Assembly: GCF_013409745.1 (NCBI RefSeq)
Contig: NZ_JACCBH010000001.1
Span: 992,001-1,056,000, forward strand
Source of the DNA: Microbacterium pseudoresistens
GTDB taxonomy: Bacteria; Actinomycetota; Actinomycetes; Actinomycetales; Microbacteriaceae
DNA length: 64,000 nt
Direction of reading: 5' to 3'
Shown: in pieces, positions 52,400-61,118 of the stretch
Layout: each line of letters opens with the position of its first letter
Numbering within the stretch: position 1 is the first letter of the stretch
Program-made: the position numbers and the translations under genes
Notes under the pieces: model-generated
Database searches by the model: none
What the model saw: the letters and a program-made list of their open reading frames with translations, nothing else
What the model was told of the DNA's origin: nothing

Positions 52400-52423
52400 T
52401 TTAGTATTATAATAGACGAATAG
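52400..52423. promoter_or_regulatory. Island operator E (upstream of the decarboxylase gene)
   Basis: TTTAGTATTATAATAGACGA (from 52400) continues into ATAG. It matches operator A on 16 of 18 core positions when A is read on the opposite strand, and contains TATAAT (-10-like). It ends 63 bp before the decarboxylase ATG. Confidence 0.6.
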
Positions 52424-52486
52424 ATCCGGCAGTGACCGGGACCACCATCGAGGCGATCTGCCTCGCGACAGATCGAGGGAGCTCGC

Positions 52487-53497
52487 ATGAGGACTATCGC
52501 GACTGAAGAAGCCTTCCAGACGAAGGCATTCCGAACGGACGAGGCGGACCGAGTCGCCAGGGGAATCGGTACCCCTCGGTTCGACATCCTCGATGCGTAT
52601 ATGGGCTGGTCCTCTGGGGCATTCATGGAGGTGCTCGGCGACTTGGGTGCCGGACGACTGGCGGACATGGATCGCTGGGGCATCGACATGCAGGTGTTGG
52701 GACATACCAACATGCAGATGATCGGTCTAGACGAAGAGCAAGAGCGAGTGCTGGTCACCGAAGCCAACAACGAACTCGCCGAGGTCATCCGCGCGCACCC
52801 CGATCGCTTTGCCGGTTGGGCAGTTCTGCCCATGCGGGACCCTGTCGCGGCTATCCATGAGCTGCAGCGGGTGGTCCGGACGCCGGGGATCTGCGGCGTC
52901 ATGGTGAACGGAGCGGCGCAGACCGGCGGCGTCTTCCTCGACGATGCCCGATACCGCCCGCTCCTACGTGCGGCGGCCGAGAACCAGATCCCAATCTACA
53001 TTCACCCGGGCTTCCCGCCGCCCGCGGTCAATGCCGCCTACCACGAGGGATTCAGTCCCGCCGTGACGCTCAGCTTGATGTCATCGGGATGGAGCTGGCA
53101 CGCCGAGACAGGATTGCACGCGCTCCGCCTGATGCTTGCCGGAGTCTTCGACGAGCTCCCTGATCTCCAGATTGTGATTGGGCACATGGGCGAGATGATG
53201 CCATTCATGCTCGGGCGCATGGAGATGTGGTTCCCTCGGCAAACGACAGGGCTCGATCGCACGATCGGCGACTACTTCCGTGAGAACTTCTACATCACCA
53301 CGAGCGGATTCTTCGACCCGGCACCCCTGCAATGCGCCCTGAGCACCATCGGCGCCGACCGCATCCTATTCGCCGTCGACTACCCCTACAGCCGGAATGA
53401 AGAGGCACGCGCGTTCCTCGACCACCTGGGCATTGCTCGATCGGACCTCGAGAAGATCACGCACCGCAACGCTGAGCGCCTCCTCAAGCTCGGCTAG
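52487..53497 (+). CDS. Aromatic-acid decarboxylase, ACMSD/gamma-resorcylate type
   Basis: A 336-residue amidohydrolase-2 protein of the non-oxidative decarboxylase group. Metal set: E8 in TEEAF, H173 in IYIHPG, H233 in IGHMGE and D298 in AVDYPY. The TEEAF start (instead of H-x-H) points to the dihydroxybenzoate decarboxylases, which remove CO2 from 2,6- or 2,3-dihydroxybenzoate-like acids. It would decarboxylate an aromatic acid before or after hydroxylation by the FAD monooxygenase. It is the last intact gene of the island. Confidence 0.88.
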   Translation: MRTIATEEAFQTKAFRTDEADRVARGIGTPRFDILDAYMGWSSGAFMEVLGDLGAGRLADMDRWGIDMQVLGHTNMQMIGLDEEQERVLVTEANNELAEVIRAHPDRFAGWAVLPMRDPVAAIHELQRVVRTPGICGVMVNGAAQTGGVFLDDARYRPLLRAAAENQIPIYIHPGFPPPAVNAAYHEGFSPAVTLSLMSSGWSWHAETGLHALRLMLAGVFDELPDLQIVIGHMGEMMPFMLGRMEMWFPRQTTGLDRTIGDYFRENFYITTSGFFDPAPLQCALSTIGADRILFAVDYPYSRNEEARAFLDHLGIARSDLEKITHRNAERLLKLG

Positions 53498-53566
53498 GAG
53501 TACTTCCCCGGCAGGTTGTGAACGGCTGAGGTAGGCGAAGACCTCCGGGCAGGATGTGAGTTACCA

Positions 53567-53683
53567 CACTCGCATCCTGCTGCGGAGCGGTTCCCCTGCT
53601 CGCCCACGACCTCGAAGCGGTGGCTTGACCGGTATCGGGCCGGGCTTCCGCTGATCGACCGCGACTCGAGGCCGGCATCGTCC
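53567..53683 (+). pseudogene. Truncated IS481-type transposase fragment at the right island edge
   Basis: The frame HPAAERFPCSPTTSKRWLDRYR and LPLIDRDSRPASSP is the N-terminal helix-turn-helix of IS481-type transposases (usual form SPTTAKRWADRYRxEG and MxDRSSRPHxSP). Only about 40 codons are left, and they end exactly where the right 60-bp repeat begins at 53684. Confidence 0.7.
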
Positions 53684-53743
53684 CCGATCCAGAACGTCGT
53701 CGCCATCGCCTCATCCCTCCCTCATCCGTGAGACCCCTGGTTC
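53684..53743. repeat. 60-bp direct repeat, right copy (island boundary)
   Basis: Identical over 60 bp to 36684-36743 in the same orientation. The copy encodes a truncated MATTFWIG start of the lactonase gene, which ends in foreign sequence. It overlaps the first 14 bases of the intact element C2 and leads into purA, so this side appears to be the native purA flank. Confidence 0.9.
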
Positions 53744-53805
53744 GCGTCGAGACCCCGGGATACGTGCGCCCGCAACGAGGGGTTTCGACGCCAAGCGGGG
53801 GTCTC
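53730..53805. repeat. Nested-hairpin element C2, purA terminator region
   Basis: A 76-bp element starting five bases after the purA stop on the minus strand. Outer arms GAGACCCC (53730-53737) and GGGGTCTC (53798-53805), nested inner arms GCGTCGAGACCCC (53744-53756) and GGGGTTTCGACGC (53779-53791) with one mismatch. It probably ends purA transcription. Only its first 14 bases are repeated at the left island edge. Confidence 0.8.
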
Positions 53806-53809
53806 AGCG

Positions 53810-55096
53810 TCAGTCGACGAGGTCGTGGCGGACGACGACCTGCTCGCGCTCAGGGCCCACGCCGATGACGGAGATGCGGGTGTTGCTCATCCTCTCCAGC
53901 GCCAGCACGTAGTCCTGCGCGGTCTGCGGCAGATCCTCGAAGCGCCGAGCACCCGAGATGTCCTCGGTCCACCCGGGGAACTCCTCGTACACGGGCTTCG
54001 CATGGTGGAAGTCGGTCTGGTTCACCGGCACGTCGTCGAAGCGGCGCCCGTCGACGTCATAGCCCACGCACACCGGGATCCGCTCCAGCCCGGTGAGCAC
54101 GTCGAGCTTGGTGAGCACGAGATCCGTGATGCCGTTGATGCGCGTCGCATAGCGGGTGATGGGCGCGTCGTACCAGCCGACGCGGCGCTCGCGGCCGGTG
54201 GTCGTGCCATACTCGCCGCCGGTCTCGCGCAACCAGTCACCGGTCTCGTCGAACAGCTCGGTGGGGAAGGGGCCGGAGCCGACGCGCGTCGTGTACGCCT
54301 TGACGATGCCGACGATCCGGTCCAGGGCGCCCGGCCCGACACCCGACCCGGATGCCGCGCCCGCGGCCGTCGCGGTCGACGAGGTGACGAAGGGGTAGGT
54401 GCCGTGATCGACGTCGAGCATGGTCGCCTGCCCGCCCTCGAACACGACGACCTCGCCGCGGCGGAGGGCCTCGGCGACGAGGTGCCCGGTGTCGTCGACC
54501 ATCGGGCGCAGCCGCTCGGCGTAGGAGAGCAGGTCGTCGACGATCTCGTCGACCGTGATCGCACGGCGGTTGAACACCTTCACCAGCAGGTGGTTCTTCT
54601 GATCGAGCGCCCCCTCGACCTTCTGGCGCAGGATGCTCTCGTCGAAGAGATCCTGCACGCGGATGCCCACGCGGTTGATCTTGTCGGCGTAGGCCGGGCC
54701 GATGCCGCGGCCGGTGGTGCCGATCTGGCGCTTGCCGAGGAAGCGCTCGGTGACCTTGTCGAGCGTGCGGTGGTACGCGGTGATGATGTGCGCGTTGGCG
54801 CTGACCCGCAGCTTCGAGACGTCGATGCCGCGGGCGCTGAGCGCATCCAGTTCCTCGAAGAGCACCTCCGGATCGACGACGACGCCGTTGCCGATCACCG
54901 GCGTCACGCCAGGGGAGAGGATGCCCGAGGGCAGCAGGTGCAGCGCGTACTTCTCGTCGCCGATGACGACGGTGTGCCCGGCGTTGTTGCCGCCGTTGAA
55001 CTTGACGACCCAGTCGGTGCGTTCACCAAGCAGGTCTGTGGCCTTGCCCTTGCCCTCGTCGCCCCACTGGACTCCGACGATCACGATTCCCGGCAT
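53810..55096 (-). CDS. purA: Adenylosuccinate synthase
   Basis: First committed step from IMP to AMP (GTP-dependent ligation of aspartate). A 428-residue PurA with the P-loop GDEGKGK, catalytic His in [10 protein letters not shown], the IMP-binding region [14 protein letters not shown] and the Arg-rich C-terminal loop [14 protein letters not shown] 55096 ([16 protein letters not shown]) is the usual family start. It lies next to the island and ends at element C2. purL is 51 kb away in the window. Confidence 0.97.
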   Translation of the reverse strand: MPGIVIVGVQWGDEGKGKATDLLGERTDWVVKFNGGNNAGHTVVIGDEKYALHLLPSGILSPGVTPVIGNGVVVDPEVLFEELDALSARGIDVSKLRVSANAHIITAYHRTLDKVTERFLGKRQIGTTGRGIGPAYADKINRVGIRVQDLFDESILRQKVEGALDQKNHLLVKVFNRRAITVDEIVDDLLSYAERLRPMVDDTGHLVAEALRRGEVVVFEGGQATMLDVDHGTYPFVTSSTATAAGAASGSGVGPGALDRIVGIVKAYTTRVGSGPFPTELFDETGDWLRETGGEYGTTTGRERRVGWYDAPITRYATRINGITDLVLTKLDVLTGLERIPVCVGYDVDGRRFDDVPVNQTDFHHAKPVYEEFPGWTEDISGARRFEDLPQTAQDYVLALERMSNTRISVIGVGPEREQVVVRHDLVD

Positions 55097-55249
55097 GGGA
55101 GAACCCCCTGTTTCGGCGGCCGTGCCGCCACTGCTTCGCCGGGTTTGCACCGGCCGTGAGCTGCCCCGAACGGGCGCCCCCATCCTACCGGGCGGACCAT
55201 GCGCCCCTCGTGGCCTGGAGATGCAGAGCCAGGGGAGAGCCGCTGCGGC

Positions 55250-56953
55250 TCACACCGCCCGGCGCCTCGCGAAGAGGAGGAGTGCGCCACCGCAGATCAG
55301 TGCGATCACCCCGCCGGCGAGGAGGGGCGTGCTGTCCGCACCGGTCGTCGGCAGCGGGTCGTTGCCCGACCCGCCCTTGCCCGGACCGTCCGGGTCGTCG
55401 GGCGGCGCGGTGACGTCATCCGCGACGAGCACGAAGTCCTGGTCGATGACGGCCTCACCCGAGGCGGTGATCGTCACCTTCCTGCTCGACGGTCCCTCGA
55501 CAGCGGTTCCGTCCGGCGCGACGACGGAGATGACGTAGTCGCCCGGCGGGAGTTCATCGATCAGATAACGGCCGTCGACGCCGGTGATCACGCTGAGGGC
55601 GCCGCCCGGCCCGTCCACCGTGAGCGTGACCCCGCCGATCGGCGCCCCGGCGTCATCCGTGACCGCCCCTGCCACGGATCCGAGACGTGCGAGCTCGAAG
55701 TCCACGCCCGAAAGGTCGTCGCCGGAGACGGTTTCCGTCCGCGTGGTGGGCGAGACCGCCACCGTGCCTTCGGGCACCGTGATGGTGATCTCGTACGTCC
55801 CGTCGCCGATCAGTGGGAACGCGTAGTTCCCGTCCCCATCCGTCGTGGTGGTGAGCACCCCGTCGGGGCCGGAGGCGGTGACTGCGACCCCAGGGGTGCC
55901 GTCGCCCGCCGTCGTGACGGTGCCGAAGAGGGATGCCTTGTCGCGCACGGTGAGGTCGACGACGGCGTCCTGGGTGCGCAGGTCGGCTGCTCCCGTCGTG
56001 ACAACCCCCGTCTTGCCTGGCGGAGGAGTCGCCGTGACCTCGTACCCGTCGGTGGCGAAGTATCCGGGGAACGAGTACTGGCCCCCGCCGCTGGTCGTCG
56101 TCGTGGCGATGACGGTGCCGTTCGAGTCGGTGAGCGAGACGTCGACCCCGTCGAGCACGCCCGTGTTCACATCGCGGACCGTCCCGGTGATGTCGCGTGC
56201 CATCGACGCGAACCAGGTCTGGTAGACGGGGAAGCCGGAGCGCTGCGTGAACTCGAACGTCAACGAGACGATCGGGACCGCGGGCTCGAACCATGCCGCG
56301 GATCCAGATGTGTCGGACGCCGATGCGTTGCCCATGAGCGTGAGCGATGCCGGATCCCACATCGGCACGTCGTCGGGATCGCCCGTGCACGATGGCTTTC
56401 CCGCCGTGCCCGGGGCGCAGTAGTTGAAGCCGCCCTGGAAGCCCAGATCGTCCGCGGTCAGGGGGTCTCCGGCTGCGGAGACGCCCGAGATGCGTACGGA
56501 GTCGGCGTCGATGTCACCGAGAGCGAAGGCCCATCCGGACGACGGGGTCGGCGCGGCGAACGTGTAGGTCGTCGTCGACGGACTCGTTGCGGAATCGGCC
56601 CGTGGCCGGAGATTGAGGTACGGCTGGTCGCGGCTCGAGCCGTACTTCTCTCCGATGGGTGTCCCCTCCGACAGCCAGGTGGACGCGCCCGAGATGACAC
56701 CGACCTGACCAGCCCGGGAGTCGCTCGTGATGTCGGCGGTCAGCGCAGGCTGCCCCGCGAGGGTCATGGTCGCGGTGAAGCTGCCGGCCTCGCCCGTGAG
56801 CGGCGTCCACGTCGCCCACGCGGTCGTGGTCGCGGCCGAGGCCGCGGGCGCTCCGACAGCCACCAGTGCGGCCGCAAGCGCCGCCAGCACGGGGCGCAGT
56901 CGCCGCCGATGCTGCACGATCTCCTGCTGCGGTGCACGTCGAGAGCGATTCAT
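55250..56953 (-). CDS. LPXTG-anchored surface protein with repeated beta domains
   Basis: A 567-residue secreted protein. Sec signal (RRRLRPVLAALAAALVAVGAPAASA), a unique beta-rich region to about 260, then at least three carboxypeptidase-regulatory/SdrD-B-like beta domains (DITGTVRDVNTGVLDGVDVSLTDSNG; GTVTTAGDGTPGVAVTASG; GSVAGAVTDDAGAPIGGVTLTVDG). The sortase signal is LPTTG at about residue 534, followed by a hydrophobic helix and RRR. ATG 56953 was preferred because AAGGAGG sits 8 bases upstream. Likely a cell-wall stalk or adhesin. No sortase is seen in the window. Confidence 0.88.
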   Translation of the reverse strand: MNRSRRAPQQEIVQHRRRLRPVLAALAAALVAVGAPAASAATTTAWATWTPLTGEAGSFTATMTLAGQPALTADITSDSRAGQVGVISGASTWLSEGTPIGEKYGSSRDQPYLNLRPRADSATSPSTTTYTFAAPTPSSGWAFALGDIDADSVRISGVSAAGDPLTADDLGFQGGFNYCAPGTAGKPSCTGDPDDVPMWDPASLTLMGNASASDTSGSAAWFEPAVPIVSLTFEFTQRSGFPVYQTWFASMARDITGTVRDVNTGVLDGVDVSLTDSNGTVIATTTTSGGGQYSFPGYFATDGYEVTATPPPGKTGVVTTGAADLRTQDAVVDLTVRDKASLFGTVTTAGDGTPGVAVTASGPDGVLTTTTDGDGNYAFPLIGDGTYEITITVPEGTVAVSPTTRTETVSGDDLSGVDFELARLGSVAGAVTDDAGAPIGGVTLTVDGPGGALSVITGVDGRYLIDELPPGDYVISVVAPDGTAVEGPSSRKVTITASGEAVIDQDFVLVADDVTAPPDDPDGPGKGGSGNDPLPTTGADSTPLLAGGVIALICGGALLLFARRRAV

Positions 56954-56982
56954 CCGAGCGGCCTCCTTCGTCGTGTCCATCG

Positions 56983-58416
56983 TCACAGCTTCCCAGGCTG
57001 GACGATGCGAGAGCGTTCGATGCCGAGTCCGGCGAGCGTGTCGAGCGCGAGCTGACGCTTGAGGTCGAGCGATTCCCCGATCTCTCGAGCGAGCCGGGGC
57101 CGCGAGCGGATCAGCTCGTCGACCGCGGCCAGCGGAAGAACGACCACGGTGAGGATGTCCCCGGCCACCGTGATCGCCTGTGTGCGCTCGCGCGTCAGCG
57201 CCGTCTGGCCGATCATCTCGCCCTTCTCCGACGTGGCGAAGTCCACCCGCCCTCCGTCGACGTCGAGCGTGAGGACGGCTCGACCCGAGAGCACGATGCG
57301 CACATCGTCGGGGATGATGCCCGCGGGGAGGACGACCTCGCCGATGCCGTATCGCTCCAGGTGCGCCGAAGTCCGCAGCAGTTCGACGTCCTCCTCCCGC
57401 AGCTGCAGGGTCGGGGCGATCGTTGCCAGGGCCTCACTGAGCCGCTGCGGCTCGGCGAGCGGATCGGTGGCGTCGCCGTCGAGCGCGAAGCCTCGGCGCC
57501 GCGCTCCGTACCAGAGCCACGAGAGATACACCGAGAGCGCTCGCGAGGCGTCGGCGGGCCCGGCGACGGGAATCGACACCCTGTACTTCCCGTTCCCGGA
57601 GTATGCGGCGGTGGCGTGCTGCTCGGGCAGACGCATCGGCACGGCGTCCGCCACGTCGATCAGCAGAGCCATGACCTCGTGCGGGGGATCATCCGTGGCG
57701 AAGGTCACCTCGGCCGTCGCGGAGTATGGCCCCTCCGGTTCGCTCATATTGGTGAAGGAGGCCCCCGAGAGCGTGGAGTTGGGCACGATCTGGATGCCCG
57801 ACCCGGTCTCGATGTGCACGGCCCGCCAGTTCACCTCCACGACCCGCCCCTTCACACCCGCGGCGTCCAGCCAGTCACCGATCTTGAACGGCTGCTCGAA
57901 GAGCAGCAGGAGCCCGGAGATCACGCCGCCGACGGCGTTCTGCAGTGCCAGGCCGATCACGATCGAGGTGACCCCGAGCGCCGTGATCAGGCCGCCGACG
58001 TCCGCCTCCCACACCCAGGAGAACAGCAGCGCGAGACCGACGACGACCAGTGCGAGACGAGCGATCTCGACGAAGATCGTGGGGATGCGGTCACGCCACG
58101 ATCCCGGCTCCGCGTTGGCGAACAGCGCCACGTTGAATGACGACAGGACGAGCAGGATGACGAGGAAGCCGAACACCGTCGCGACGACCCTCACCCACAC
58201 CTGATCGGCGGGCGACTGGATGGCGAACGCGAGGAGGGCGAGCAACGCGCCGGCCGGAACCACCCAGTTGCGCAGCATCCGCAGAGGACGGGCGATGGGG
58301 TTGCCCCGCCGGGTGAGGCTTCCGATCAACTCCGTCAGCGCGACCAGGAGCACCGGCACGCCGATGGCGAGCGCGATCACCCACCATGCCCATCCGTCTT
58401 GAAACACCTCAGCCAT
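56983..58416 (-). CDS. MscS-type channel with C-terminal cyclic-nucleotide-binding domain
   Basis: A 477-residue membrane protein. Four N-terminal helices lead into the MscS core: helix TM3 GGLITALGVTSIVIGLALQNAVGGVISGLLLLFEQPFKIGD, then the beta domain RVVEVNWRAVHIETGSGIQIVPNSTLSG. The C-terminal 130 residues form a CAP-like cyclic-nucleotide-binding domain (RYGIGEVVLPAGIIPDDVRIVLSGRAVL; EKGEMIGQTALTRERTQ). The bCNG family has this shape. The start overlaps the cyclase-like gene by 8 bases, so channel and sensor are made together. Channel opening by ligand or tension is an inference. Confidence 0.9.
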   Translation of the reverse strand: MAEVFQDGWAWWVIALAIGVPVLLVALTELIGSLTRRGNPIARPLRMLRNWVVPAGALLALLAFAIQSPADQVWVRVVATVFGFLVILLVLSSFNVALFANAEPGSWRDRIPTIFVEIARLALVVVGLALLFSWVWEADVGGLITALGVTSIVIGLALQNAVGGVISGLLLLFEQPFKIGDWLDAAGVKGRVVEVNWRAVHIETGSGIQIVPNSTLSGASFTNMSEPEGPYSATAEVTFATDDPPHEVMALLIDVADAVPMRLPEQHATAAYSGNGKYRVSIPVAGPADASRALSVYLSWLWYGARRRGFALDGDATDPLAEPQRLSEALATIAPTLQLREEDVELLRTSAHLERYGIGEVVLPAGIIPDDVRIVLSGRAVLTLDVDGGRVDFATSEKGEMIGQTALTRERTQAITVAGDILTVVVLPLAAVDELIRSRPRLAREIGESLDLKRQLALDTLAGLGIERSRIVQPGKL

Positions 58417-60574
58417 CTCGGGCGACCTTCCACACCGTCTCGGTCTTGCCCGCCGAATCGACAGTGCCCGCCTCGACGAAGGTGAAGAGCTCCTGCACGC
58501 GATCGCGCACCGTCTGACTGACGTAGATCCCCGGCTCACCGGTCACTGATCTCACCCGATAGGCCAGGCTCACCGCATCCCCCCACAGGTCGTAGGCGAG
58601 GTTCGTGCGCGCAACGAGACCGCTGGTGACGGTGCCGGTGTTGACACCCGCGCGAATGCCGAGTGATGTGCCGTTCTGCGCATTGAACCGATCGACGACC
58701 TCGACGAGGTTGATCGCGAAACTGACGCTGCGCCGGATGTTGTCGACGCGCGGCACGACGAGCCCTGCGGACGCGAGATATCCGCCGCGGAGGGTGCGCA
58801 CTTTCTCCACTCCGGCCTTGTCCGCTGCCTCATCGAATCCGCGCATGAGTGTGTTCAGCACCCCGATCTCTTCTTCCCCGCTGAGACCCCGGGTGTAGTC
58901 GTCGAGTCCGATCAGCTCGGCATAGACGACGGAGACGTTCTCGTGCGCCTCGGTGATCGCCTCATCGCCCTGCTTGTACCTGACCGCGACGCTCTCGGGC
59001 ATAAGAGTGTGCAACAGCTTCTCGTTCTCCTGATGCTGCTCGTCGATGAGATCCTGCTTGATCCTGAGACTCGACGCCATGTCGTTGAAGGCGTCGCCGA
59101 GATCGCCGAACTCGTCGCGTGAGCCCTGCGGCACCTGAACATCGAGGTTCCCCTCGGCGACACGGCGCACCGCGCCCACGAGCCGATGGATCGGTCTCGT
59201 GAAGACCTGCGCGAGAAGCAGCGAGAGCAACGAGACGCCCAGGATGATGCCGAGAACCGACAGCAGCACGATGCGGGTAAAATCGGCGACGGGAGCGAAC
59301 GCCTCAGCGGAATCGATCCGGGCGATGACGACCCAATCGAGTCCCTCGACCTCCAGCGGTCCGTAGGCCGTTACGCTGTCGCCTCCGAGATAGTCGGTGC
59401 CGGTTGTCGTTCCGCTGCGACCCGCCTGTGCCTCCTCGACGGCGAAGGTGTCGACGGGCTGGAGCAGCACCGTCCCGTTCACCTCGACTATGCGGTTGGC
59501 GATGCTGGGTGCGGTGCCGCCGTCGATCGCACGCTGCGCGTACGTGTCCGGATGCTGGAGCAGTCGTCGCGAGGTGCTGCGCATGAGGTCGTCGCGACCG
59601 ACGAGATAGACCTCACCGGTGTCGCCGAGGCCCTGCTCCTTCCAGCTCTCCGATCCTGTCGTGACGTCGTTGATCGTGTCGATGGAGAGCTGGAAGGCGA
59701 TGGCTCCGGTGATGCCGGAGTCATTTCCGACCGGGGAGATCACCCACATCGTCGGGACACCGAGAGAAGGAATCCAACGCTCGAAGTCGGTCACGCCGAT
59801 CGCATCGACCGAGTTGGTCGCGATCGTTTCGCGGTAGGTCTGCGCGAACGCGGCATCCCGATAGGGGCCCGTGTTCACATTCGTTCCCAGTTCCACGCCC
59901 TTGTACGCGGAGAAGACGACGTCTCCATCGAGATTCAGGAGCAGAGCGTCCTCATAGTCGACTTGATCGACGATCCGTCCGAAGTAGTCGCCGTACTGTC
60001 CCGCGGCCTGGGAATAGCTCGTGCCGTCGCCGGTGTCGTTGAGCCCGAGAAGAGTGTCGTAGTCCGCATCGAAGTCCTGATTTTTCGTGGAGTACTGCAG
60101 CTGGAGGTACTTTCCGGCGTTCGATTGCGGGATGAAGGCTGTGTCGCCGTATTCGTCGCCGGTGCGCTCCTCCAGCAGCGGAATGAACGTATCCGAGTAG
60201 TACTGATCCAGAAGCGCGTCCTGCTCCGGCGTGATCTCCTGCTGCTGCAGTTCGTCGAACGCGGCGTTCAGTGTGCGCGACAACGTCTGCGCGCTGAGGT
60301 TCCGCGAATCCAGCGCGGCGCCGCGCTTGACCGACTCGATGGCATTCGCGACCTCGGCCGCCCGCATCGATCGGATCGTGATCAGCTGTTCGACCGCCGC
60401 ATCGTGCAGCGACTGCCGCCCGTTGATGAAGCCGATCGCGCCGATGACGATGGATGAGACCAGACTCACGCCGAGCAGCATCACGAGAAGCTTCGACTGG
60501 ATGCTGAGGCCGGCCTTCAGCCGCCCATGCTTCCTTCCCGGCTCGGACGTGCTCGCACTCGGGTCTGCGCTCAT
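58409..60574 (-). CDS. Membrane sensor with HAMP and degenerate class III cyclase domain
   Basis: A 721-residue protein. Helix 1 near residue 30, a large extracellular Cache-like region (to about 430), helix 2 (VLLSVLGIILGVSLLSLLLAQVF), HAMP, then a class III nucleotidyl-cyclase domain (about 540-720). The domain aligns well (VSVVYAELIGLDDYTRG; EKVRTLRGGYLASAGL; YDLWGDAVSLAYRV), but the two metal aspartates are E553 and G597, and the Asn of the N-x3-R pair is S669; R673 remains. It should have little or no cyclase activity and may be a sensor or binding partner. ATG 60574 follows GGAGGAACG. Confidence 0.85.
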   Translation of the reverse strand: MSADPSASTSEPGRKHGRLKAGLSIQSKLLVMLLGVSLVSSIVIGAIGFINGRQSLHDAAVEQLITIRSMRAAEVANAIESVKRGAALDSRNLSAQTLSRTLNAAFDELQQQEITPEQDALLDQYYSDTFIPLLEERTGDEYGDTAFIPQSNAGKYLQLQYSTKNQDFDADYDTLLGLNDTGDGTSYSQAAGQYGDYFGRIVDQVDYEDALLLNLDGDVVFSAYKGVELGTNVNTGPYRDAAFAQTYRETIATNSVDAIGVTDFERWIPSLGVPTMWVISPVGNDSGITGAIAFQLSIDTINDVTTGSESWKEQGLGDTGEVYLVGRDDLMRSTSRRLLQHPDTYAQRAIDGGTAPSIANRIVEVNGTVLLQPVDTFAVEEAQAGRSGTTTGTDYLGGDSVTAYGPLEVEGLDWVVIARIDSAEAFAPVADFTRIVLLSVLGIILGVSLLSLLLAQVFTRPIHRLVGAVRRVAEGNLDVQVPQGSRDEFGDLGDAFNDMASSLRIKQDLIDEQHQENEKLLHTLMPESVAVRYKQGDEAITEAHENVSVVYAELIGLDDYTRGLSGEEEIGVLNTLMRGFDEAADKAGVEKVRTLRGGYLASAGLVVPRVDNIRRSVSFAINLVEVVDRFNAQNGTSLGIRAGVNTGTVTSGLVARTNLAYDLWGDAVSLAYRVRSVTGEPGIYVSQTVRDRVQELFTFVEAGTVDSAGKTETVWKVARDG

Positions 60575-60798
60575 CGTTCCTCCATCACGGTCCGCGAGAG
60601 GGGCGTCCTCACGCCGACTCTAGCGATATACCGGTACACGCCGAAAGGTGCCTGGCGTCGAATGAGCGCGTCCGACTCATTGCCGATCTTCTCGTCGAGG
60701 GTGCTTCGCATGCCGTTGACCTGACCTGCGGCCTTGCCGCCGGTGGCCCTGTCGGCGATGTCTGCCGCCTGGCCGAGCACCTTGTCGGAGATCTCCAT
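60571..60798 (-). CDS. Small MT0933-like protein coupled to the cyclase-like gene
   Basis: A 75-residue protein. ADIADRATGGKAAGQVNGMRSTLDEKIGNE resembles the short Ala/Lys/Asp helical proteins annotated as MT0933-like antitoxins in actinobacteria. Its stop overlaps the cyclase-like ATG (ATGA). A clear ribosome-binding site is missing upstream of ATG 60798, and the remaining residues (RRQAPFGVYRYIARVG) are unlike the family. I see no toxin partner. Could be a small operon leader protein. Confidence 0.45.
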   Translation of the reverse strand: MEISDKVLGQAADIADRATGGKAAGQVNGMRSTLDEKIGNESDALIRRQAPFGVYRYIARVGVRTPLSRTVMEER

Positions 60799-61118
60799 TC
60801 TGGACGTCGAGACCACCCCGTGGCAAGGTCAGATATATGGGTATATTGCCTCCATTCGGATGCAGGTAAGACGTGCTTCCGCCCTCGACGTACGAACCAG
60901 ATCCACGGAGAGCGACGTGGCAGAGCACCCATGCGGCAGTGGAACCGCCACCGACCGTCGGAGACGGCTCCGACGACGTCTCGGCACCGCCCCGCGTCGC
61001 AGTCGAGAGCACACCGATTCTCCGAAGACGGGACCGGAGAACCTAGCCTGCGCCGGAATGTCGCCGCGCGCAGTCCGGCGGACGCAGTCGTATAGATTTG
61101 GCATGAGGAACCCAAGCC
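60799..61118. other. Gap with no recognisable gene
   Basis: A 320-bp stretch between the cyclase operon's start and the GntR gene. It must hold promoters for both divergent units. Long frames on both strands are chance frames without family resemblance; no palindromic operator stood out. Confidence 0.5.

Larger units (their letters stand above)
36744..53683. mobile_element. 16.9-kb catabolic genomic island between the lactonase gene and purA
   Basis: Everything between the two 60-bp repeats. Without it the lactonase leader would join purA's 3' flank directly (the right repeat continues into the complete element C2 and the purA stop, the left one into the lactonase gene). Contents: a truncated IS5-type transposase at the left edge, eight catabolic genes, an IS fragment, a hydrolase/deacetylase pair, gene remnants, an ABC importer, a GntR regulator, a decarboxylase and a truncated IS481-type transposase at the right edge. 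It has AT-rich promoters unlike the flanks. No intact integrase or transposase is visible, so mobility now would need help. Confidence 0.75.
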
